Origin: Oscillatoria sp. SIO1A7
GTDB lineage: Bacteria; Cyanobacteriota; Cyanobacteriia; Cyanobacteriales; Laspinemataceae
Reading direction: 5' to 3'
DNA length: 35,129 nt
Assembly: GCA_010672965.1 (NCBI GenBank)
Contig: JAAHFN010000070.1
Span: forward strand, 1 to 35,129
In this document: piece after piece, positions 8,352-19,292 of the stretch
How the letters are laid out: each line of letters begins with the position of its first letter
Position numbering within the stretch: position 1 is the stretch's first letter
Notes under the pieces: model-generated
Database searches by the model: none
Told to the model about the DNA's origin: nothing
What the model saw: only the letters and a program-made list of their open reading frames with translations
Translations under genes and position numbers: made by a program

Positions 8352-11300
8352 TTAAGATATTATCCAAACTAGATTCCAAATTTTTCCTACAGCAGACTTA
8401 GGATTAATGGACGATGGTACTCTTAAGCGATCGCCAGAAAATGCCTCTGCTGAAATATTGTCCCAAAAATCTAAGTCTTCAAATTTTTTTAAGTTAAGAC
8501 CCTTAAAAGTCACAACAATCGGTTCTTTTTGAATTACATTTTCATTTTCTAATTTCCACAAATTTACTAGCGCAAAGCAAGTTTTGTCTGAAAGTAAAAA
8601 ATTAAGAGTGCCAGAATCCTCAAAGAAAAAAGTATAAAATGTCCTATAAGCGTCTAAAAGAGTATAGTCGTAAAGATTAGTAGCAGACCACCAATTACTT
8701 CTGTTGAATGGGGAAAACTTAAAAAGTATTCTGTCTGCTTCTGTTAAGCCTTCTGGTATTATTTCTTGAGGCGTTTTTTTAATTGTTGTATCTAAAAAAG
8801 CCATAACGTTGCTTTTAAACGAACCAACTCTATAAACCCAAGATACTACATCTAAAATATTGTATGTTGGGGAGTACCAGCTTGGAATTACAGACCGTAT
8901 TGATATACTTTCATCATGCTCTTTAATTGCCCAAGGAGAGTTATTTATTAAGTTTTGGGAAGGTCTGACTACTTCTCCAGAATATCCAGTACTAGGATGT
9001 ACTACACTAAAGTTTTTGTGCGGCATTTCAACATAAATTAAGTCAATAGATGTACTCCATTGATTTTTTATTTTTGCTACTGAGCCGTATCTAAAAGTTT
9101 TGTTTGGGACAATAAAATTGTACTGTGTTGCGCCACTCCAAGTAGGCGGAAGCGCTTGAGCTTTTGTTTCTAATAGTTTAAAAATAGCGCCATAAATTAA
9201 TTGCTCTATTTCTGTCCAATCTGATGTTGGCAATATATGATCTTTTTGAAAATAATTTCCATAAAAAGCTGCCCATTTTAATAAAATAGGTATGCCACAT
9301 TCCCAAGCAGCAATATAATTTAAGTTTTCTATCTGCGATTTTGAATAAGTATAATTAAAATAATTAGATCTAGATAAGTTTGGATCGAAATCTATGTCTG
9401 CGCCAAAATCATAAAAGCTGTGAAATGCTTTGCCAGATAGGTAGGTAGGATAAGGTGCATACAAACAAAGAGTAGAAGCACTTCTCATCCATAAGTTTGA
9501 TGGTAATTGATTGGCTTTAGATCGAGATTTTATAATTGTTTCAACTAAGCGAAAAGAAGAAAGATCTATTTTAAATGCAGCTATTTTTCTATAAACAATT
9601 GCATATTGTTCGCCAGTTTCATATTTAAAGAATCCGTTAGATGTAAGCACCCAATTTGAATCAGCTTTGTCTAAGAAATTGCCATCAAGAATAGCGGCTA
9701 GTTGAAAGTCTATTCCAAAGCAAATATCTACATACAAATATTTCTCGTCAGTACATGAATAACAAAAATAAGATTCTTGAAGGTTGTATTCTTCTGATTT
9801 GTTGCGAAATAAGTTGTAATCATTGAACACGTTAACATCATAGCGCTTTTGAAGTCCTTTTTGTATTACCTTTAATAAAGGACTGTATGCTCCTGGCTTT
9901 TTATTAATAAAAACATGAGTCCCATAAAAAGAGCCGTTTATCACTTCATCGTAAGACAAGCTATTGTCAAAAGCGCGAAATTTAATAGGTAGTTCTAATT
10001 CGCGATCTCCAGAAGCATCTCTAACAAAAATAGATTCATAGCGGCCTTTAAATTTCAACTCACTTCTTGGCTTTTGTCGGTTATTTCGGTCGTTTGGGTC
10101 ATCTATACCTGAAATACCACTTTCGTCAAAGATGCAGCCATTAATATTGCTCCCTCCTACAAAAGACAAAGTCGTCCATCCATCTTGCAAAAACAATTCG
10201 CTAAATTTAGAAACGAACTCTTGTATTTCACTAAAATATCTAGAGTCTCCTTGTATTTTCATTAAGTAAAAACGATAATTAAAGCCTCCTGCTCCAATAG
10301 TTTGAGCGCTTGCATGGTAATTTTCGCGAGAATAAAACCAATCTTGATTTATCGATCCCTCTATCAAAGGATTTTTGCCAGCTTCTATAAAGCTAGCAGT
10401 CGTGACATAAACTTGACCTAAAAATAGTCCTTTTCTTTCGGCTGTTAAAATAGAGTTTGATTTAAATTCTAAAGTAAACCCAGGAGTGATTTGTGGCGAA
10501 GAACCATCAGCAATTGCTGTTAATTTATATGAATAATTGCCATCTGAACCTGAAAGAAAATTTACAACATAAACTGCTGGAACGTATTGCACGCCAGATA
10601 CTCGCGGCGTAGGCACGCCATTTCGATCCCAAGCTGGCCCCATGAAAGAGATGGCACTTCCATTTTCTAACGTCTTTGAGCTTGTCCAATGCCCACCATT
10701 AAATTGAAGTCGTCCTCCCGCCCATTCTACAAACCAAGTTCTTTCGATGGCACCAGGGGCACGATCTTCGTGGAGCCCTCGCCATGCGATCGCGCCCATT
10801 CCAGCAATTTTTAAATTACTGGGATTTGCATTTTTAGCAGCGGTAGCAGTCTTGGCCGCTAAAGTTTGACCTAAGCCAAGATAAAAGCCACCTTCTTTTA
10901 TCCAAGGGCCATAAAAACAGTTTTCGTCGGGCCAAATGATTTCGGGCGAGAATCCTGGAGCTGAAGCTAAATAATATAAAGTGACTGCATAGGCGCTGCC
11001 AGCAGGAGGGGGTGGTCTGTTTGGATCTTTAAAATCATCTTTGATTTTGTTGGCTAAGCAATCTTCAAGCGTAGCGTATTCTCCTGCTTCGTGGGGCAAT
11101 TGATAACAAAATTTATTGCTTTCAGTTTCTATCAAAGTATAAGAAGATACGTCTGAGTTAATTGGAACTTCGACATCTTTTTCTGAAATTTTACTGTAAA
11201 CTACAATCCCTTTTAATTTAGTTGTTGCCTTTTTTGGAACGCGAATCGAAGAACCTCGCGCAGTTTCTACTGTACGTTCTGAAAATGTTATCTTAGGCAA

Positions 11301-11498
11301 AGAGCCAGAAACAACAATCCATTTATTTTCTGCTTTGCAAGCAAGGACTGCTCCTGGAGGCAAGTTAGTGCCCGCTACTCCCGCGATCGTCGAGCCATTT
11401 TGCAAGCGAACTTTAACTGACTGCCCTGCAATGGCAGAAGTTTGTAAATATCCTTGAGATAAATTAAAACTATCTTGTATTAAATGCTTAATATTCAT
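8352..11498 (-). CDS. Very large phage structural protein, probable tail tip or fibre, 1048 aa
   Basis: First gene of the minus-strand block. Residues about 20-65 form a small beta-barrel-like segment (VKVRLQNGSTIAGVAGTNLP, then ACKAENKWIVVSGS), a pattern seen in baseplate and hub proteins. The remainder is rich in Tyr, Phe, Trp, Asn and Ser, has no membrane helix, and looks like a long beta-structured virion protein. The start at 11498 faces the plus-strand tail-fibre cluster across a 55-bp gap, so both directions are probably driven from there. No catalytic motif recognised. Structural role is inferred. Confidence 0.55.
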   Translation of the reverse strand: MNIKHLIQDSFNLSQGYLQTSAIAGQSVKVRLQNGSTIAGVAGTNLPPGAVLACKAENKWIVVSGSLPKITFSERTVETARGSSIRVPKKATTKLKGIVVYSKISEKDVEVPINSDVSSYTLIETESNKFCYQLPHEAGEYATLEDCLANKIKDDFKDPNRPPPPAGSAYAVTLYYLASAPGFSPEIIWPDENCFYGPWIKEGGFYLGLGQTLAAKTATAAKNANPSNLKIAGMGAIAWRGLHEDRAPGAIERTWFVEWAGGRLQFNGGHWTSSKTLENGSAISFMGPAWDRNGVPTPRVSGVQYVPAVYVVNFLSGSDGNYSYKLTAIADGSSPQITPGFTLEFKSNSILTAERKGLFLGQVYVTTASFIEAGKNPLIEGSINQDWFYSRENYHASAQTIGAGGFNYRFYLMKIQGDSRYFSEIQEFVSKFSELFLQDGWTTLSFVGGSNINGCIFDESGISGIDDPNDRNNRQKPRSELKFKGRYESIFVRDASGDRELELPIKFRAFDNSLSYDEVINGSFYGTHVFINKKPGAYSPLLKVIQKGLQKRYDVNVFNDYNLFRNKSEEYNLQESYFCYSCTDEKYLYVDICFGIDFQLAAILDGNFLDKADSNWVLTSNGFFKYETGEQYAIVYRKIAAFKIDLSSFRLVETIIKSRSKANQLPSNLWMRSASTLCLYAPYPTYLSGKAFHSFYDFGADIDFDPNLSRSNYFNYTYSKSQIENLNYIAAWECGIPILLKWAAFYGNYFQKDHILPTSDWTEIEQLIYGAIFKLLETKAQALPPTWSGATQYNFIVPNKTFRYGSVAKIKNQWSTSIDLIYVEMPHKNFSVVHPSTGYSGEVVRPSQNLINNSPWAIKEHDESISIRSVIPSWYSPTYNILDVVSWVYRVGSFKSNVMAFLDTTIKKTPQEIIPEGLTEADRILFKFSPFNRSNWWSATNLYDYTLLDAYRTFYTFFFEDSGTLNFLLSDKTCFALVNLWKLENENVIQKEPIVVTFKGLNLKKFEDLDFWDNISAEAFSGDRLRVPSSINPKSAVGKIWNLVWIIS

Positions 11499-11553
11499 AT
11501 TGCAGTTTAACCCAAAGCAACTAAAAACTAAAAGACAACAGATTCAATAACAG

Positions 11554-11724
11554 ATGGCTAAAGAAGATAGGGCAGCTAAATTATTAGAGCAAATAATCAA
11601 AACAAACTCTTACAGCATTAAGCTTAAAGAGCCTAATTTATTGACATTTTTAAAAAAATCGCAAAAATTTGAAATAGCTATTTTTAGCAGTGCCAATCAA
11701 TTTCAAGATAGGAGTAATTTTTAA
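11554..11724 (+). CDS. Small leading ORF of the fibre cluster, 56 aa
   Basis: ATG at 11554 and TAA at 11722-11724. The stop shares its last base with the ATG of the next gene (TAATG), a coupling style seen again at 14570, 15136 and 24609. The product is basic (MAKEDRAAKLLEQIIK) with a short alternating Ile/Phe segment near the end. The coupling is the main evidence that it is translated. Function unknown; it may act as a translational leader or a small tail component. Confidence 0.5.
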   Translation: MAKEDRAAKLLEQIIKTNSYSIKLKEPNLLTFLKKSQKFEIAIFSSANQFQDRSNF

Positions 11725-14087
11725 TGTTAAGCCATGCTGGTAATATTAATGTATTGCCCGCACCTACTACCAGCATTGTACCCGACCCGTCGGGCGATTT
11801 GCCTGCAATTAAAATGAAATTATGGATTCAGGGATGGAATCCATCAGGCGTTACTTTGCCAGGAATTAATGTTGTTGAGATTGACCTGAAGCCAAAAATT
11901 AGTTTAAAAGTCAATTTGCCCTTAGAATGCAGGGATTATTTTTTCCCGTATTATGCATTGGTTGGAGTTGTTAGCGATCGCCCTACTAAAGAAGGTGTAA
12001 TTTTAGCATTATGGAAAACGTTTGAAAAAGATGGATATTCTAAAAAAAGATTTGTTGAAGTTGAAATTAACAACAACTTTTTACTAAATTATCAGCAAGA
12101 AATATTGTCAAAAAATTTAATTGATTGTCTGGCGATTCCGGGTACGGTCAAATATTCACCTGACAAAAATAGCTATTATTTTTATGTTCCCGACGTTTGG
12201 GAATTGAACTTGATTCCCGACGGGCGAAAAATTTTACCTGGGACGGGTGGCAAGTGGCTGGCTAATTCTAATCCTTTTTTAGGCGGTTTTCCTTCTGGGG
12301 ATTCGGTACAGGGCGTATATGGTTGGCTTCAGCCGACTGAAACTGCTAATGCAATTGGGAATCAAGGGGCTATTGACTTGCAAGCTTTAGAGTCTCTCCT
12401 TCCTATATTTTCAGTTCCATCTATTGGCAGCTATCGAGACGATCCGCCATCTTGGAGCAATTTTTGCTGGCACTCTCCGCAAACAGTGCCCCAAGGTTCT
12501 AGACTTACGCTACAGGTTTTCAGGGGCGATTTGCCAGATACAGCCTCTTTTGATGGGGCTATACAAATTGTTGTTCGAGGTATAGTTAATTTTGATAGCG
12601 GGGCTTTAAGGGATGATTTTGATTTGGCAGGCGTAGAACTGTACTCTATTGCTGGAGATGGCTTCTTTACGCTTTTGGAAGATTTAACGCCAGGCAATGG
12701 TATTATGTTGTCAATTAGAGCTTATTTTGATGCCAACAATTTTCCTTACGGGTTCTTGCAATCGCAAACGCCAATTTCTATAAGTGTAACAGTTCGACGT
12801 AATTCTAGCGTCAGAGTGCCAGGGGCTTTATTGTGGCTTCCAGAGCAAGGTGGCGTTATTTATCCGAAAAGCGTCGAATATGATGACTTTAGAGTAGTCC
12901 CTGGCAACGGCTTGTCAATAATAGCATTGTCGGGCAAAGCCCTAGTAAAAGGTTATGAAACTTTCAACAAAGGAAGGCAACATATTTATGCTCTTAATCC
13001 AGAAGTTGTTAGGCAGAAAATAACTATTTCTCAGCATGGTAGCGTTAATTTAAGAGGGGCTCAAGAAAATTTAAGCTCTACTGAAGCATTGCTTGGATTG
13101 GTTTCTTGTGGGATTGGGAAGTCTGCGGCAGGATTTTGGAGCGAAACAATTGAGATTATTTCTGGGCAAGGCATTCAAGTATTATTCAACTTGCCTTCAG
13201 ACAGCGAAGGCAACGGAACAATTTCTAAAAAATATAAATATATTTCAAATAAAACAGGAAGATTTAATCCGCCTTATTTAATTGTTTTTATTCGAGCTTC
13301 CTCTGGAATTGTGTATCAGATTCCACCAGTTCCTTGCAATGGCGATCCAACGCAAGAAATAATAATTACTTCTTTGCAGGGCTCCCAGCAGGTAACAACA
13401 ATTCCATCGGATCCGTCGAATGATTTTTCGCTTTTTGACCCTCCAAGCGTTTTTGATGCGATGCCCGTTGGCTCGGGCTCTTTAGAACCAGGCAATTACA
13501 AGGTTTGTGCTTGTTATCAGTACGACGGTCTTCAAGTAACTAAAATAGAGCTAGACCCCGATCTAGGTTGCGTTCCTTTACTAGAAATTCCTTTAATAGA
13601 AGCGGTCAGCAATGCGGCATATTGGAAAAAGCCACAATCAATGGAATCCGTGCTTCTCTGGAATCCAGAAGAGATTTTAGCCTGGTCTCAAATTAAAATA
13701 ATTTCGCCAGAAGGAGTTGCTAAAAATTATATTTGGAACCCATACATCGAGTCTCCAAGTGATGGCACTACTTCGATCGCGATAGAGCCGAGCAAACCGG
13801 GACGATTTATTTTGCTAGAAGGTTCTGAAAATTTATATTGGAAAGAGCCTACTACAATAGAAGGATTAAAAGCTATAAATCCTAGTTTAATTGCAATCGG
13901 AGAAAGTCGAAAAGTTTATGATGGTAAAAAGTATGTTACTTTCTGCTGGAATCCAAATTCTACACAGCCACCAAACAACACAACGATTGTTGCACCTAAC
14001 GACTGGGTTGCACCGGGTAGATGGGAGTCAGAATCTAACGGAGCCAGTTTGGCGCTCGTAATTGCTTTGGCTGCTGCTTTTTCCTGA
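11724..14087 (+). CDS. Large tail-fibre/adhesin-type protein, 787 aa, with duplicated C-terminal module
   Basis: No signal peptide; beta-rich throughout. Near the C-terminus two consecutive modules of about 65 residues are visible: one begins AYWKKPQSMESVLLWNPEE, the next LYWKEPTTIEGLKAINPSL. Both continue with a W-N-P motif (YIWNPYIESPSDGTTS and FCWNPNSTQPPNNTT) and end in a Gly-Arg turn (PGRF and PGRW). The second matches the small phage tail module that closes with a GRW turn, also present in the 235-aa gene of this cluster. It is followed by a short Ala/Leu-rich tail. Role as a fibre or receptor-binding component is inference from these modules and from context. Confidence 0.6.
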   Translation: MLSHAGNINVLPAPTTSIVPDPSGDLPAIKMKLWIQGWNPSGVTLPGINVVEIDLKPKISLKVNLPLECRDYFFPYYALVGVVSDRPTKEGVILALWKTFEKDGYSKKRFVEVEINNNFLLNYQQEILSKNLIDCLAIPGTVKYSPDKNSYYFYVPDVWELNLIPDGRKILPGTGGKWLANSNPFLGGFPSGDSVQGVYGWLQPTETANAIGNQGAIDLQALESLLPIFSVPSIGSYRDDPPSWSNFCWHSPQTVPQGSRLTLQVFRGDLPDTASFDGAIQIVVRGIVNFDSGALRDDFDLAGVELYSIAGDGFFTLLEDLTPGNGIMLSIRAYFDANNFPYGFLQSQTPISISVTVRRNSSVRVPGALLWLPEQGGVIYPKSVEYDDFRVVPGNGLSIIALSGKALVKGYETFNKGRQHIYALNPEVVRQKITISQHGSVNLRGAQENLSSTEALLGLVSCGIGKSAAGFWSETIEIISGQGIQVLFNLPSDSEGNGTISKKYKYISNKTGRFNPPYLIVFIRASSGIVYQIPPVPCNGDPTQEIIITSLQGSQQVTTIPSDPSNDFSLFDPPSVFDAMPVGSGSLEPGNYKVCACYQYDGLQVTKIELDPDLGCVPLLEIPLIEAVSNAAYWKKPQSMESVLLWNPEEILAWSQIKIISPEGVAKNYIWNPYIESPSDGTTSIAIEPSKPGRFILLEGSENLYWKEPTTIEGLKAINPSLIAIGESRKVYDGKKYVTFCWNPNSTQPPNNTTIVAPNDWVAPGRWESESNGASLALVIALAAAFS

Positions 14088-14138
14088 CCTGTAACTTCGA
14101 TCGCGATCGCAGCCAATTGTAATAACTTAATAGAAGCG

Positions 14139-14570
14139 ATGCCACAGTTTAATTCCGTTGGTGCCGAACTTACGATGGTTTCGAGAGAAATTTATCGAGT
14201 GCCTTTGGGTAAAGTCGCATTAATTCTCAATATAACTGCGAATATAATTGACGACGCTGAAGATAAAAATCTTTCTATCTATGCAAGAAGTCTGTCTGGG
14301 AATGCTAAAATATTAGTTTATAAAACAAGACTCGATTCCCTGAATAAAGTCCCTCGAACTTTTGGAAAGACTCAAATTTTAACGTCTCAAGAATCTTTGT
14401 TTGGCATTGCTAGTCCGACAGATGATTCTCCAGGGGAGGCGCGTAGCTTGCCGAGTCTTTCTACTGGAAAGCCTTGGATGGCCGAAAGTTGGACAATATT
14501 CCCAGAGGCTCAAAAGAAAACAATAGCTTTAACGATGTCATTTTTAGAGCTTGGTTTAGAGGAAATTTAA
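14139..14570 (+). CDS. Hypothetical fibre-cluster protein, 143 aa
   Basis: ATG at 14139; its stop overlaps the next start in TAATG. Beta-rich small protein (YRVPLGKVALILNITANI, then SIYARSLSGNAKILVYK) with the look of a beta-sandwich virion accessory domain. The 50-bp gap before it holds a HIP1 octamer and nothing else. No family assigned. Confidence 0.55.
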   Translation: MPQFNSVGAELTMVSREIYRVPLGKVALILNITANIIDDAEDKNLSIYARSLSGNAKILVYKTRLDSLNKVPRTFGKTQILTSQESLFGIASPTDDSPGEARSLPSLSTGKPWMAESWTIFPEAQKKTIALTMSFLELGLEEI

Positions 14571-15136
14571 TGCCTTATATAAAACGATACGGCATGGCAA
14601 CGGATGCAACTGGCGTTGCCGAACCAGTCGCGCAAACAGCATATCTGGTAGCAGATGGAGCTACCAGCTACACACTGGCTGGAAGCACTAGACAGTGCGT
14701 GGTAGAAGTTTCAGGCATAGCGCAATCCAATTACTTAAAGGGCGATGCGATCGGCACGTCTTTTTCGTTTGACGCTAGCCGAGGAACTGAGATGGGTGGC
14801 ACTTTAATGTCGGCAATGCTACAAGTTTACCCAAAGTTGCCAGACAGCGCCTCGCCTTCACTTGCAGTAAAACTTTACAATAAATCAATAATAGTTGCAG
14901 ATGGCCAACCTCCAAATTTAAGTTTTACCGATGATGGCAGCAAAGCTTCTGGAGAAATACATTTCTCCCCTTGGCACGACTCAGATGGCGATTACATCCA
15001 ATATTTTTTGTCGAATTTTGCGTTAAATTTTAACGCTATTGATATGAAGCTTTATGGTTTCGTAAAAATCTTTGAAAATTTTGATTTTGTAACTGCGCCA
15101 TCAATTAGGCTGTTTTTCGGAGTAAGCTTAGATTAA
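14570..15136 (+). CDS. Hypothetical fibre-cluster protein, 188 aa
   Basis: The start is taken at the ATG at 14570 because it sits in a TAATG junction with the preceding stop; the longer open frame from 14474 would overlap that gene by almost 100 bases. The stop at 15136 again forms TAATG with the next gene. The protein is beta-rich and polar (YLVADGATSYTLAGSTRQC), probably a jelly-roll or sandwich virion protein. No family recognised. Confidence 0.55.
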   Translation: MPYIKRYGMATDATGVAEPVAQTAYLVADGATSYTLAGSTRQCVVEVSGIAQSNYLKGDAIGTSFSFDASRGTEMGGTLMSAMLQVYPKLPDSASPSLAVKLYNKSIIVADGQPPNLSFTDDGSKASGEIHFSPWHDSDGDYIQYFLSNFALNFNAIDMKLYGFVKIFENFDFVTAPSIRLFFGVSLD

Positions 15137-15843
15137 TGCCAAGCAAACATTCCAATTTATTTATTGCCCAACAAGTTTTAGGCATTTATCCACCCAGCCA
15201 TTCGTACCGAGTTTTATCTAGCTTTGCCGAGCTTAAAGCTTTAAATATATCTAGTCTAAATAGCGGATATTTAGCATTAATTGCTAGTTCTAACCCTCTA
15301 GAGTCTGGATTGTACGTTTATTCTAGCGAGCCCGCAAAAGGAATTGATGGCGTAGAGGTCGTGCCAGATAGTGGCCTAGGAGTTTGGATTAGGCAATCTC
15401 ATCTAATCGAATGTTCTGTGCCAATCGGCTCTCCTGGGGTATCTGGCCTATTAATTCCTTCGGCGATCGATTCACCAGATAGGGTCGTAGTCTCTGTTTC
15501 TACTAAATCAGGTTGGAGCAGCTTTGGATCTGCGATCGTTGAAGCTAAAAAGCCAGATATTGTACCAGAGTATGCCGGACAGGAATGGATCGCTAGCCTT
15601 GAAGACCCAGACAGAAAAGTTTTTTATAAAGCTTTTGGGAATTCTGAAATTACAGATTGGCAAGGGATTAATACTTGTTACAAGACCTTGCCTACTGGCC
15701 CGCCAGTTCACGAGCCTGATTATCAAGGCCAGCAATACTATAATGACGATCGAGAACTTTGGGTGGCTAGCTGGATTGGAGAGCCGCCCACCGTATCTGA
15801 TTGGGCTTTGATCAATAATGGTATCGGCGGTGGAGGGACATAA
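15136..15843 (+). CDS. Tail-fibre protein with head-binding-type module and C-terminal repeats, 235 aa
   Basis: Residues about 22-90 match the small module common near the N-terminus of phage tail fibres and spikes: YRVLSSFAELKALNIS, then a GLYVYSSEPA strand and a VVPDSGLGVWIRQ close. The C-terminal 90 residues hold two related segments, PEYAGQEWIASLEDPDRK...DWQGI and PDYQGQQYYNDDRELW...DWALI, each ending in a D-W turn, like tail-fibre repeats that may contact sugars. It ends two bases before the convergent GH10 gene. Fibre role is inferred from these modules. Confidence 0.65.
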   Translation: MPSKHSNLFIAQQVLGIYPPSHSYRVLSSFAELKALNISSLNSGYLALIASSNPLESGLYVYSSEPAKGIDGVEVVPDSGLGVWIRQSHLIECSVPIGSPGVSGLLIPSAIDSPDRVVVSVSTKSGWSSFGSAIVEAKKPDIVPEYAGQEWIASLEDPDRKVFYKAFGNSEITDWQGINTCYKTLPTGPPVHEPDYQGQQYYNDDRELWVASWIGEPPTVSDWALINNGIGGGGT

Positions 15844-15845
15844 AA

Positions 15846-16679
15846 TTATGCAGATATATTTAAGGCTCGATTAAAATTAACCCAACATTGTTTTGGACGA
15901 TTTTCTAAGTCAAAAGGGTGCGGTCTGTATTCTGGGTGCCTCCAAACACTGCGATCGGAATAACCCCAAAAAATAATGGTTTTAATATTTGCATTTAAAG
16001 CTAATTTTGCCAGCTTTTCATAAGCCATGACTTGAATTGGCTTAAAGCCGGTCTTATTCCAAAGCGTGACTTCTGAAATATCTACTTCTAGGCCCATAAA
16101 TTGAATTCTTGAAATAAAATTGGCAATTCGATCTGCAACCAGCAAAAATCTCTCAGCGGTATAATGAATTTGAAGAGAAAAGCCATGCAAGCCGTGTTTT
16201 TTTAAACTCATTAAAAGTTCTAATATTCCTTCTTGCTTTGACTTAATATGTACTCGATAGTCACAATAATAAGTTTTAATATTGTATTTATTAGCTGTTT
16301 TAATTGCTTCAAAAATAATATTGTATTCGTGCCAAATGCTTCTTAAGAAACCATTGTCGGCGATCGCTTCATTTAAAATATCCCATTTATTTAAATTGTT
16401 TTGATTAGAAAATTCAAACAAACTTTCAAGCCAAGAATAAAATTTTTTTGAGTTATTTAACGAAAATACAGGCAAGTTTCTGTGCCACAAAATGCAGCTA
16501 CCTCTAATATTTTTCGTGTATTTGTTTATTTGCGCTATCGCTTCTTGCGCTGACTGATATTCCCCCAAAGAAGTCAAATTAGGCTTTAATTGATTCATTA
16601 ATGCAAACGCATTAAAGTTTTGGCTTAAGAAATTTAGTTTCTTAAGATCCTTGTTATTAACGGCACAACCAATTAGCAT
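15846..16679 (-). CDS. GH10 endo-beta-1,4-xylanase-like glycoside hydrolase, 277 aa
   Basis: The family 10 signature is complete and in order. It has an IGCAV start and an FNAF segment at residues 1-25, a KP pair at 32-33, and LWHRNLP at 64-70. WDILNEAIADNGFLR at 99-113 carries the acid/base Glu104. GFSLQIHY at 166-173 and VDISEVTLW at 199-207 follow, the latter carrying nucleophile Glu203. FWGYSDRSVWR at 237-247 is followed by a closing RPKQCW. GH10 enzymes cut beta-1,4-xylan-type backbones with retention of configuration. At 277 residues it is about one minimal catalytic barrel, with no signal peptide or binding module, so it would act in the cell, after lysis or on a virion. The domain begins at residue 1, supporting this start. 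It sits among tail-fibre genes; action on sheath or exopolysaccharide is inference. Confidence 0.87.
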   Translation of the reverse strand: MLIGCAVNNKDLKKLNFLSQNFNAFALMNQLKPNLTSLGEYQSAQEAIAQINKYTKNIRGSCILWHRNLPVFSLNNSKKFYSWLESLFEFSNQNNLNKWDILNEAIADNGFLRSIWHEYNIIFEAIKTANKYNIKTYYCDYRVHIKSKQEGILELLMSLKKHGLHGFSLQIHYTAERFLLVADRIANFISRIQFMGLEVDISEVTLWNKTGFKPIQVMAYEKLAKLALNANIKTIIFWGYSDRSVWRHPEYRPHPFDLENRPKQCWVNFNRALNISA

Positions 16680-17271
16680 GAATTTTTGTTTTTTAGGCGA
16701 CAGTTTTGCAGTTCCTTTGACTGAAAAAGAAAAAGATTATTGCGTTGGAATGCCCGCGCTTCCAATTTGCGATATTAAAACCAATCAAATGCTTAAATTT
16801 TATTGCAAGCAACAAGACAAAAAAGTGTTTTGGTCTTGCGGCAATCATTATTTTGGATATCCTCAAATTGAAAAAATTAAACAGGCACTAAAAAAACCTT
16901 TGCACGAACGCTTTCTTACTTTTTATAGTCACCAACGGATTAACCAAACAGTTCTTCAGCTTTTAAAAGATAAACAAATCCCTTTAGAAGATTTGGAAAT
17001 TTTAGAAAATTTGGCCATTGAATTAATTAAATATCAATTGAATTTATATCCAAATTTGTTTTTAGTTCCATTGCTTGCTTGGCTACAACTTCAAAGGAAA
17101 AAACATTCATTTTATGAAACTATTAAAAATCAAATACCTTCGGATCGCATTGTGAATATAGAAAGCATGACAGACGATCCTAAAATATACAATTTTACGG
17201 AAAGAGGACATTTAACTGCATTAGGTAGGAAAATGCTAATGGAAAAATTAAACAATATTGCGATTAAATAA
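16678..17271 (+). CDS. Probable SGNH/GDSL-type hydrolase, 197 aa
   Basis: The N-terminus FCFLGDSFAV is a block I G-D-S motif with candidate nucleophile Ser9. SCGNHYFG gives a G-x-N at 55-57 for the oxyanion hole. FTERGHLTALGRKML near the C-terminus gives the catalytic His178 in the usual position, with Glu175 where Asp is normal. The length of 197 aa fits the fold. SGNH enzymes are esterases or acyl-hydrolases, including sugar deacetylases. The start is taken at ATG 16678; a TTG at 16651 would place nine extra residues inside the GH10 gene. It is divergent from the GH10 gene with shared start bases. A deacetylase partner to the glycosidase is an attractive but unproven reading. Confidence 0.55.
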   Translation: MNFCFLGDSFAVPLTEKEKDYCVGMPALPICDIKTNQMLKFYCKQQDKKVFWSCGNHYFGYPQIEKIKQALKKPLHERFLTFYSHQRINQTVLQLLKDKQIPLEDLEILENLAIELIKYQLNLYPNLFLVPLLAWLQLQRKKHSFYETIKNQIPSDRIVNIESMTDDPKIYNFTERGHLTALGRKMLMEKLNNIAIK

Positions 17272-17288
17272 TTGATTTCGTGATTTTT

Positions 17289-17333
17289 AAAAATAATACG
17301 ATAGGTTGCTATTTCGGCAACCTATCGTATTGT
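17289..17333 (-). terminator. Rho-independent terminator after groEL
   Basis: A perfect 15-bp stem (17295-17309 with 17317-17331) encloses a 7-base loop, TATTTCG. On the minus strand the stem is followed by ATTTTT, which suits groEL transcription; groEL ends 18 bases upstream. The stem could also slow plus-strand transcription from the SGNH gene, but no T-run follows on that side. Confidence 0.9.
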
Positions 17334-17350
17334 AATTTATGTTTAAAATT

Positions 17351-19292
<1,942 letters not shown>

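Noticed and set aside
11724-15843. Diversity-generating retroelement target in the fibre genes
   Set aside because: No reverse transcriptase or template/variable repeat pair was seen in the window.
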